Source: Echinometra lucunter (lineage: Eukaryota; Echinodermata; Echinoidea; Camarodonta; Echinometridae). Taken from it: 64,000 nucleotides of DNA. The DNA lies in assembly GCA_029962745.1 (NCBI GenBank), contig CM057159.1, positions 31,732,774 to 31,796,773 of the forward strand. The letters are read 5' to 3'. Below are positions 14,301 through 26,300 of the stretch, in pieces. The notes beneath the pieces were generated by a model, which was not told the DNA's origin, made no database searches, and was given only the letters and a program-made list of their open reading frames with translations. Positions within the stretch are counted from its first letter, which is position 1. Each line of letters starts with the position of its first letter. The position numbers and the translations under genes are program-made.

Positions 14301-17300
14301 TCGTACTTGTTGTCTTTAACATCAAGTTTTTCAGTCATGCATACTATCAAAGGTACAAGTAAGGTATCAATGAAAAACCGAGGAGTTTAGAAATCTAAAT
14401 GATTAAATTCGTTCGAATATTGAACACTTATAATGAATTTTCTTAAAATTTAATCTAAATGTAAATGTAATTTTAAATGGATATAGTTGAATTAACTTAT
14501 CATTATTCCGCTAGCTATTGTTAAGGTAATATTATGTGTAATTTAATTTTTAAAACAATACATGTACCTCAAAGCCTTAACTGGAATAGTGCAATATATC
14601 AATTACATCATTCGATTGTTGAATCCTAGTAATGAATTTATGTGAATCGGAATTTAAATTTTGCATTTGTAAATATCTGTATTACAAATTGTATTTTGCA
14701 CTAACTTATCTTAAGCAGAATTGTAATTTCTCATGTTTCAAATAATTGTTAATCTAAATATATAACGCATTTTCACCTTTGCCGGTTTCAGATGTATTTT
14801 GCTAGTCAGTCTAAGTTCAATTTGCCATTAGCAATTGCAATTTTATATATTTTCATATCCTCAATTTTAGTCATAATATTTGATTTCTTATGAATATTCC
14901 TGTTTAAATTTTTCATTACGTTTGCTTTTATATGATGTAACTTGACCTATAAATGGAATGGTTTGTTATTCTTTGGAAAAGAAAGGCATTGAATGGCAGG
15001 GAACTTTACATGTTACGACAGCATACTTTATTTTATTCTTACCTTATTTCATCGAATTTTTCATGTTATTTTAATTGTATATATATTGTGCGGTGCTGTT
15101 TTAAAAGACTTCAAGACTTCAAGACTTCAAGAATTTTATTCCATTTCCATTCATTTTCAAAATAAATAAATACAAATCAAATCCAATAAATTGTTGAACA
15201 TATACAATATAACATAATGGTTATAGCAAAATAGAGTAAAAAATTGTAAAATTTGTGCAAAAAAGCATAATATGGAAATGAGGGGGACCCCTAAAAAGTG
15301 AAGCTTGTATAATGTGGTTCTCCCTTACAATTGAGAACAAATACTTATATGTGTGCATAATCAAGGCAAAAAAAAAAGCTGTACATCTGTCTCAATTCAG
15401 CCACGACATGTTATTTATTATAAACCTTGAATTGAAGTGAAGTGAATTGAATTGAACTGAAATCAAATAAGCTTTGAATATTAAACCTCTAAATCTGGAT
15501 TACTTTTTTTTTTAATTGATACGCACTGTATATCATAGTAGGCATTAAAAATGATTAAACGGAATAAAACAGCGAGACAGATGCATAATCATGCATTTAA
15601 GAAATGAAACAGTTTGCTAAATAGACAGAGCTTAAAACAGGACAGGAGTTTCGGTTGAATTAAAGATGGTGTGTGTGTGTGTGTGGGGGGGGGTGGTTGG
15701 TGGTTCAAATTCAAATGTAAGTATGACTAGCATTATCATGAACGCTTAGATGCAGGTGGAGCTGTACAAAAAACAGCTAAAAATAAATTACACTTTTTAT
15801 ACTTCATTTTCAGGGTGCTGCGATCAAGATTCTTGATAATATAAAATATAGTTTTTGATCTCATGATTCTGAATGACACTATTGAAGTATGATTTTTGAA
15901 GTCAGTTCAAATGAATGTGTGAACTGTTAAATTCCCTCATTAAAAGAGAAGCTTGAGTTCTGAAAAAGGTGAAAAATAATTTCTAAGCTTTCTCATTCTT
16001 TCCATGACAGTTAGGAAGAATATCATACTAAAAATGTCCCCTAGAAAAGATTGCTCTTCAAATTCACTCATATTAGAAATAATTATGACAAGAAAAAGCT
16101 GGTCCCATGGAAATATACCTTTAGGGGAAAGAAAGTAAATTTCCTATCGATTTGATAATCGCCGAATTATACACCAGACACCTGTGTTTATATACAACTA
16201 ATATAACTCACCCACTTGCTTTGGAACAGTTTCTTTTGCATTATGATCACGTGACCAGAACTCGAGTTTATCTTTAAAGGCTGTTTTTGTCTGTCATTTT
16301 CTGCTAGTTGGGGTTCCGATTCAGAGGTTGCTTTGTCATGTAATATTAATAATAATAATAATACATAGGATTTCTATAGCGTCTTTTCCATTTTGATTAA
16401 ATGCTCAATATGTAAAGGTAATGACATGAATGGTGGCTTGATGAGATGGAAATTGCTTATTGTTGCACTGCTTGCCATGATGTTGGACTGCGTTCATTGA
16501 AAAAGAAATATCATGTTTAATTACTTTTTTTCTGCCTATAATGGTCATGCGTCATAAACTCGCCCCCTAAAAATGGTGGTTTTGTTACATTTTGTGTGTT
16601 CAAACTGAAGTATTTCTTGATTTCTATCAGAACCATAAAGGCTACCAATTTTGGTATCGTATTAAAGTTGTATTAATATGCTAATAGCCTGCAAAGTTTC
16701 ATATGTATAGGTAGCATATAACTAAAGTTACAACATTTTGAATTTAGAAGGCCAGGGGCGGTGGCGGAAGCGGCGCCACGTGTACAAAATGAATGGGGAA
16801 ATTCAGTTTTTAGTGCACTTTTTTTGAATGGCAGCATCTTTGTCAAAAGTTGGCATATGACTCAATATTTTGTACCAAATACCTAATACATTCCACTTTC
16901 ATGTTTTATGATTAAAAGGTGACTTTGCCTGAGCAGTGGTTTTGTAAAAGACTGATATTTTAGGAATTGTACATCAAAATTGGCATTGCCTGTACAATCA
17001 AAAAGTCAATACAGAACTTATATTTTTTTTTAATGGTAAGAAAAATGTTTTATAGTTTGGTCAAAACTTGCAACATATCTACATTTTTTGTTCCAAATCA
17101 AAGCTATCATACTCAGATTTTCTATCTGTGACTCAAGAATAAGCGTGGCTGTCATGGAAATATAACAGAATATTATGTTAAAAAAATGATATTTTTTGGA
17201 CTAAAAAGAAATGTGATTTTTTTAGTTAATACATGACTATAAACCTTGGACAATTATTATACCATGTTGTAAAGGTCTGCATGTCTCCTACAAGAATATA

Positions 17301-20300
17301 GCATTAGAAGAGTCCTAGGAATGCCGTAGAAAAAACAATCATGGTGAAAACAATAAGGTAATAAGAATTATTGAAAATTTCTGTATTTATGGTCACACAA
17401 TTTTTTAGTCTTACACAGTGAGACATTTTGTGATGCATATTTAGATTCGTCTTGTAATTTCCTTTCATATATATACTTTTGCTACCATAGGGTTAATACT
17501 TTAGGGCAATTCCACGGTAACTGACGTTACCAAGATAGAGTGCTAGTGGTATTGTTTATATTGTAGATTTGTAAATGACTCTTGCTTCGGATTGTAATTA
17601 CTATAGATAAATAAGTTAATAATAGGGAAGAAACACATGGACAGTTTTTATCTCAAACTGCATTTCTTAACACACAGCAAGCGAAAATATGTCGGTAACT
17701 GACGTTACGCAAAAAAAACATGGAAAATCATGATGTCGAATCAAATTTATATATCTCATGTCTCAGACTTGCAGGGATTATGTAATTCATTTGACATTAC
17801 ACCTAGGTTCCTGGGAATCGATGTGCAAAATAATGAGCCATTTGAATATTATGTTTTAGTGCCATGAAAAATTTACTGAAGACATGTCGGTAACTGACGT
17901 TACGTAACTGACATTACGCTTAAATTCAATCATTTCCATAATTATTTCCATTAGTGTTTCATTCATTAACTACCCAAAATCTGTTAAAGTAATCCATTCA
18001 AATCAATTAAATGAAAACAGATCCGAGAAAAATGACTAAATATGAGAATAAGAGGCATTTAAAGCACTTTTCCCTGATCTTAGTCCCATGTTTGTCATTT
18101 TTTGTTTGTTTATGTTATTCTCCGTAAGAAGGTCGAATTGCAATTTTGTTTATTTTAAATGTTTATTTGTGACAAAAAAGAAGACTAAAGATTTTAGATT
18201 TTTATTTTGAATAAACAGGGCACTGTGTGACTTCAAATTTTGAGCTCTATGTCCCATATGTTGTGGATTTGTCCTTTAGGGGATAGCAGTTTTCAAAGTT
18301 AGAAGTACATTACCTAAGATCACCATGTAACGCAAAAGGAGGCGACCTCATGACGCATGACCCTATATAATGTCATATTGAATTTTAGAGGAAGGTTACT
18401 GGCATATTTACAGAAATAAACTGTAACATATTAACCGAACTTTAGGAATATTAACCCTCTAACGCGACTAGTGGTAAGCTACGTTACCTCATCATTTCAT
18501 ATACACTTTCGTGCAAGAATGTATAGTTGGTTGACACAGCAGTCTTAGTTTGTATTTTGCCTGTGTTTCTTGCAGTCACTGATACCCCTGAAAAGCTTGG
18601 ACTGGAGGACTATCGCATCCCGACAGGTGCCTTGACAGCTTCTTCACAGTATAGTGCAACCTATGCCCCCGACAAGGCTCGCTTGAACCTGAATTATGGT
18701 TGGCTTGCACGATTACGAGACACTAGCCAGTGGCTGCAGATCAATTTGATGGGTACCTATCAGGTTACAGGAATCATCACTCAAGGACGCACTAATGCTG
18801 ACAACTGGGTGACAGCCTACAGGGTGGCTTATGGCTCGAGTACACAAAACTTAACCACTATATTGGTTGCTGGGTCTGACCAAGAACAGGTACGTACATT
18901 TGAAGCAGGCGAAGAATATTCAGACCCCCAGTTTCATCACCGATGAGGGGAATACAGGATGTGTGCCCCCCCCCCCCTTCCAAGTTGTCACTGTGTACGG
19001 TTAATGTAATCTATTAATCTTCCATAGACATGTTCTATCATTTAGTGGCTGGTACCAATGTTGGCTGTTCCTGCAATGTAGACTCTTATTAGATACCGTG
19101 TCTGCTTGGTCTGAAATTACTGACAGAAGTCTACCGTTGCTGACAAAGTTAAAGGCATTGGCTAACTTTGTGAGCAGCTTATTTAAAAAAATTTCAAACT
19201 GAGATGAAACACGTGTATGAGTACTTGTATTTGTACTCAAAAACCCTGAAACCAACCATAATTTAGAATGAAAAACTGTAAGTTAGACGCAAACCGCGAT
19301 TTAATTAGCTTTCGTCTCGAGAGACAGTGAACTAAGAGGACCATTTGCACGAATTCAAAAATACCGTTATGTGCCTTCCGCCGCGTGATACGCCAATACT
19401 CACAGTGCGGTCCATTGAGCCATCTGCGCATGCGCACTCCTTATGTCTGGTCTGTGCAACTGACCTTCGTTTATTTTTCAAACCTTGGTTCACATTTCTA
19501 TTATTTAATAATACTTCCTGTGGATATTATACTCTGAAACTTTCAGACTGGTATTTTTACACTATAACCCCTATGTTTATCCCATTTTCAAGTAACAAAA
19601 TGAGATTTTTTTAAAATCATAACAATGTTAACCAATGCCTTTAACTGTTTCTATCTTCCTTTCCGACTGTTTATTGCAACATTACTGACAATGCGCTCCG
19701 TATGATATACAAAGGTCAAGTGCTATTTGCTCAACAGCCAATCAAAATCTAGTATTCCATGAAAGTTACCATTGATGGCAAAGGTACTATAATAGCAAGT
19801 TTTGTGCAACGGCACCCTGTTATGTCATTATTTTGTCTCCTTTTATCTCCTATTCATTTTTCATGCGTAATATATAAAGGTGTTCCCCGGAAACAAGGAC
19901 AGATCAACAGAAGTAACTAACTACTTTGCTCCACCGGTGACCACTAGTATCATAAGGATTCTTCCCAATACATGGAATGGTTATATCGGCATGCGTGTGG
20001 AACTTCTTGGACTTGGTCCCGTTGCAGGTAGGAAACTAAAAGATTTTAAATTCTAGTTGTTTTTTAATTCATAGATGAGCCCATGACATGAGCTTGGAAA
20101 TAGCATGTTGCTTATAACTCACAGTTTCTCCAACTGGATTATTCATTACAGAGGTGCTGAAGCTATGTGTCTGTTCTTCAAAAAAGTTGATAGAAGCATT
20201 ATTTTGAGTATCGTGCGGAATGCAACTGAAAAACTGTGCAGAGATTATGACACACATGTTATTTTCTAAGAATCATATAACTTTTCTTTTATTTGTAGGC

Positions 20301-23300
20301 ATTTTTCATACTTTCTTTTATTAGTTTGAATTTCACAAGGGGCGACGGCCCCTATGATTTTTCAGGTGATTAAAAAAAGAGAAGAAAAGAGGAGAAAAGG
20401 AAGGAAAAAGAGGAGGAAGGAGAAAGGAGAGTGTGGGGAAAGAGAGACCCGGGGCTTGCAACTATAATACCCCTGTTCGTTCATCTAAAACGTTAATGAA
20501 TTTACCTATGGGTCATCTTGTCCCCTCCCCCCCCCCCTATCAAAATACCCTGGAGCCGCGAAGAAATTTGAAATTATCGTTTCAAATTTAGTCATTTATC
20601 CTCATCCTTGTGCAGTACCATTAGAGTGTTCTCAGTAAAATGTGTGTTAGAATTGAATAAGGGTCCTTTGGGACTGGGATTTCTTTAATTCGTGATTAAA
20701 AGGAAAAGACGTAATCTATTATCACAGGGCACTCCACCCCACTTCCTTTTAAGAGATGATAATGATGCTCACACTACGAATGTAGATAGCACTTTGATTT
20801 CTAGTATGTAAATTTAATAACGTCTTAGTTAGGTTACACAACAATACAGGGGCGGCAGAGCTGAAGAAGAGGCACTTTTCCAACCACGCAAAAAGTGCCC
20901 CTTTTTGCCAATGAAAAATTCCCATTTTCATACCTGTTCAGTGACCCTTTTTTCTTCATAGAAGGGCACAATTTTTTTTTATAAGTGCCCTTTTTCGCTT
21001 CAGATAATCCGCCCTTTTTAAATCATACCACTGCCCCCCTTTTAAACAGGACAAGTGACCTCTTTCGCCTTTTTCATAGCACTCTTCTCCCTTCTTAGAA
21101 ATGCTGTTTTTTTTACATCTAATGAATGTCCCTACTGGAATGTGATAAGTGCCGCTTATGACTGCCCATTTCGGTTCGAATAGTGCAAATTCCCCTTCTG
21201 CTAAGTGCCCCTTTTACCTCAGATAAATTCTTCTTTTCCACTTAGGCAAGTGCCCCATTTGAAATTGAATAGATGCCCCAGTTTTCTGTTGATAAAACCT
21301 ATTTTTCTTTCTAGGGTGTCCCATTCTTTTCCTTTTAACGTACAATAAGTGCTGTAAGTGCCCCTTTATAGCCTACGTTCTCGTAAGTTTAATTCCCTTT
21401 TTTCATTTTGGCATGCCACTCTATTAAAATTGAATTCAAACCCATGTGATTTCTGATAAGTGCCCCTTTTGCTTTCTAATAAGAGCTTTTTTCCTTTCGA
21501 TAAGTTTCCCTCTCGAATCTTATAACGGCCTCTTTTCACTTCTAATGAGTTTGATTATGATAAAGCCCTCTTTTCAGTGCACCTCATGCCCCTTTTTGTT
21601 TATTTACTTATTCGTAAATCATTAAAAGTCTGCGAGGTTTTCAAGCCCCCCCCCCCCCCCCCCCCCCCGAGATCTCGGCCCTCGACGGCGCGGTTGCTAC
21701 GAAAATCGGCACGCTTGTCGCCCGCGACGTAATCTCCAAAATTGTATATTTTTTTCTTAAAAGTTCAATTTGATTAGTTATGCTAATTATGCCAATTTAT
21801 GAGTGAAATTAGATTATCTAGAATTTTTTCTCAAAATTAATCAGTAAAGCTCAACATATTTTATTTTTTCTAGATATTCTTTGTAATATTCTTAGCAAAT
21901 TTACCTCTAACAAAATCCGGTATCAAAATGAATTTCTTATGTATTTCGTTTGTTTTGTTGTAATTCTATTTTCTATGTATTTCTTTGTTTTTCGATCTGT
22001 ACTTTGTTTTCATTGTTTTTAGATGAAATTTTGTAGGCTGCACTTCTGTAACCATAAATAGCATAAAACTAGTGAAAATAATCATACATCTATAAGTTTA
22101 ACTAAAAACACAATTTGTGTTGTAATTTTCCATGAAATTTCGTTTTTGAACAATTTTTGGTCCGACGTGCAAGTACAAAATTATTCGTAACTTTGGAACC
22201 TCATGCCCAGACGTCGCGAATTTGGTCTTAAAAGATAAGCGAAATGTGAAGAAAAAGCGTCCTGAAATTTTAGTGCGAGATCTTCTTGCTAAAAAGAAAG
22301 GCTAATTTAGCCCCTCCGGGCTATATAGGGTTAAACAGAATGTGCTGTTGATTACCAAACTGTTAATCCTCAGATTATTTTCATTCTCTTTTTTAAACAA
22401 CCAAAGTGTTTTTGCTATTTTTGTGTATTATTATTTTTTTAAAACTTTCTTACAGATCTAGGTGTGTCCAGTCTGCTTCGTAAGCCACTGGGGATTGAGA
22501 GTGGCTTGATTCCGGATTCAAGTTTCTCAGCTTCTAGCCAATATAACGTTTATGCGGCACCAGCGACAGCACGTCTTAATCAACGTAAAGTTGGTAGTTA
22601 TTATGGGAGCTGGATAGCCCGCACCCTGAATGTCGACCAGTGGATACAGGTGAATGAATTTACTCTCCTTTAATTGCAAAAAAAAAAAAACAAACATGTC
22701 TCTCCTTCGAAGGGGGCTAATCATTCAATATGTAAATTATCTTTAGATTTAAATTCAGAATCAGGTTTTTATTAATCTATATATTCTTCTTCTAGGGGTC
22801 CTGTGTCCTTCTGTCCTTAAGATCATTATGGGCGAAAATGTGAAATGGGGTGTTTGTTTGGGTGCTTGTGTGTATTTGCTGTTTGTGCTAGACCGGTGCA
22901 GTTATGAAACAATATACCTGTATACCTCAAAGGTACAAGTAAAAAATAAATCCACTGGCAGTGGCTTCAGAAGCTTCGCGGTTAACCATCAACTTCTGCC
23001 AGAAGGCTTCCACTGAATGGGCTATAATGACCTCACCTCTCTTGTGTAGCATGCATGTTTGTCCTTCTAGCTCAACTCTTTGAATGAGGTGAGAGATGAA
23101 GTATACAATCCATCTGACCGTGCATCCTCTGATGCCATAGGCAGGACTAGTTTGTTAAAGGTGAAATTCAAAGAAAATCACGAAATAGGGTTAATTATAT
23201 ATGGATGGAAACGGGGAAGTATGTAGAAGACAGTGGTGTTCATTATTGCTCCTGTAAATTCCAAGAAATTATCTTTAAAAAACACGTTTTCCAAAAACGC

Positions 23301-26300
23301 CCCTCTGATTCTCAGAACCCGGAAGTGGCTGCGAGCGAAACGGGTCCCCAATGATGACGTAGCCATGTGGACGATCTGCGGTGAGCTAGCCGCTTGCACG
23401 TAATAAAACATTGTGCATTGAGATGATAGCATGCAATTTTGATGGATTTTAGATGCTGTTATTAAGAGAGGAGGCAAAACTGCAGTGGCTTAATATTTAC
23501 ATTACCTCACTGACGAGTCGATTTTCTTTTCTTTTTTGGTCAAAGCAGAATTTAAAGTAGGAAATTGACATGAAAATGACAAAGAAAACCAAGTCCCCGG
23601 GATGCAAACGTCAAACTACGTCCCAAAACGACGTTGCATCAAATTCTCAGACTCAGAGACAGAACTGATTAAGAGACGCGCTCGACAAATCATGATTGTA
23701 TGTAAAAGTTACCTAGATAATATTGTTGTCTAAGGAAAATTGATGCTTCTGTAGAAACTATCTTGATCTACAACATTCCTCTTTACTAAAATCTCGTATT
23801 TATTATGATAGGAATGGCTAGCTAGCATACAGAGACTAGACGTCACCACTGATCTCAGATAGTGTAGAGCCGGGGTGTAGAGATGAACATCATACATGTA
23901 TTGCATTATAGCGTAGGTTCAAGTCTTTATCAAGGGTTTTTTGCCTGTAATACTCTGATTAAACGTGATTTCGATAAGGAATTTCATTCGAAAAATATTT
24001 TTCAAGGAATTTATTTTTTAGTGCAGGTTATGATGATTTTCAAGCAAATAAACAGTGAAAATAACCCAAATACGAAATTATAACTGAGCTAAGACTATCA
24101 CCAAAGGCCTAATTGAATTACAAGCCAAATTACTCTCACCTTCGCCTCACCTACTTCACCTCACCTACCTACTACATACAAACAATTGACTACTGAAATG
24201 CCGAGTATGGGAAAGTTAACTTGAGTTTATAAGCACATGTAAATATAAATTAGCTACTTAATAGAAAAGAAAAAAAAATAGCAGTAAGGTGATTACCGTT
24301 TCTATATTTTCTTTAGACAAGTTCAAATTATTCACCAAGAAAACAAAGTATTCCGTCTATCCCTCCGTCTTTCGTGAATTATAACACCCCTAAAACTAAA
24401 ATGGTATGCCCCACAACCGTTACATAGCATGTACAAGGGAGACTGTTCTATTATATTATGGGATTTTTTTCCCGTTCTAATTGCAAAAAGTCATCATTAA
24501 ATTGTAGAATTTCTCTGACATTATAATATGAATAAAGTTAAATAGAATGGTTGAAACATACTTTAAAAACATTCACAGAATGATGAATTCATACAAACAA
24601 TGCAGAAACATCGTTTTAATCACTCCCTTGGACACGACACATCACATTCACATTCACAGGCTATTGTCCATATGATGACATCACGGATCTCGCGTCGAGT
24701 TGGGCAACGTATGCACAGGCAACATTGGGGGTCCGTTTTATCGATTTGTGACAAGCAATATTTGTTTCCCACTTACTTTTCAAAAGTTTCAATCGGTTTC
24801 ATAGTGATTAGTGCACCATAAACTTTATTTTGATATGAAATTCGAGCACATTCGAAACCTATGAATAGCAACTTTAAAGGCTTGGCTGAAGTCCATTACG
24901 ACGAAATCCATCGGGTTTCTTGTTGCCTGTTATTCTGCAGATATCCTATGCATCCTACGAGGTGTGCTTCACGTGACATTCTTGCTCTAAGGCTTACTGT
25001 ATAGGATAAAGGATGTTGTGGCTTGTAGCATGGGGCATGATACTGCTAGTAATGGGTTGGTAATGATATGCTACGTTCTTTTGCATCAAATGCAGGGAAA
25101 AGGATATTGGCCTATAGTTTGCTCGGTCCGATGCTTCGCTCCCACGAATCGGCTGTTTTATGTTTCGTTGTGAAAAAAAAATACATAACAGAAGGAGTTA
25201 AATATCGATAAAAGTTGGTTGCCCTAGTTTTCTACTTAAACTAGAATCCATCAGATGATTAATGTCATGGACAAACAAAAATCGCGCATGACTATGTGAT
25301 GTTGAATTAAATAGAGGCGTGAGAAAAATGTGCATTTGAGTGCAGTGGCGTAACTACAGGGGGCACGGGGGCACGTGCCCTCCTCCAATCGGCTGGCCAA
25401 AAAAAGGGGGAAATGAAAAAAAGGAAGAGAAAAGAAAGGAGAAGGTAAGTGAAAAGAATTAAAGGTGGAAAACAAGGAAAAAGAAAATGGGATATCGGCG
25501 GCGCTTGATCGCTTGCTTCGCTCGATAGCATTTAAGTAACTTAACCGGTTCCGATGGTAATTCTTATGAAAGGAATCATTCTGAATCTTTGTATCTCAAT
25601 CTGATGTCATAGGTTCCCTTTCTTCCATTCACAGATTTCACTCCAAGAAATCGAGGGGCAAGTTTACCTGAAAATAGATACACTTTTATTAGATAATGGC
25701 CTAGGCAAAAACAAAATTCCAGTGTTTGTTCTCTAGCTCGATACTCTTGCTCGTGAAAGCTAGAAACAAGGTGATTTCGGGAACGGCAATCAGCTTATTT
25801 CAGGAGCGATAAGAAAAGTAAAATATTTGGGCAGTGAGGTGGTTCACAAAGTTCACAAAAAAGTAAAAAACATCTGCATTTTGCTGACGAATACATACAT
25901 ACATACATACATACATACATACACGCATACATACATACATATATATACACACATTGTGGGGGAGGGGGTCGCTGACTTTTCTCGCTCGTAAAAACAGAAT
26001 GGTTTCTGACGGTGAGTAAGGTACGTAAATGGAGTCATATTCAACACACAGGTGATAGAATAGATTTAGATATCTTATAGGGCTATAGTGTATTTCAGTG
26101 ACATGATAAGCTTCTACAATGAAAAAGAGAATGATTATTTTTTCTCGCTCGCTGCGCTTGCTCGTTGAATATTTTTGTATAGTTTTTTTTTTTCTAAGCA
26201 AACGAATTGTGTGAGTGAGGTGACTGAAAAAAATCATTTAGGTTTCATATGCTCACAATGTAATTTACTGAAGGGGTTACTACTTCCACCATCAAAAAGA

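Noticed and set aside
23158..24890. Possible 1.7-kb inverted-repeat transposon
   Set aside because: Only a few short blocks pair, with many gaps, and no clean ends or target duplication could be defined by eye.
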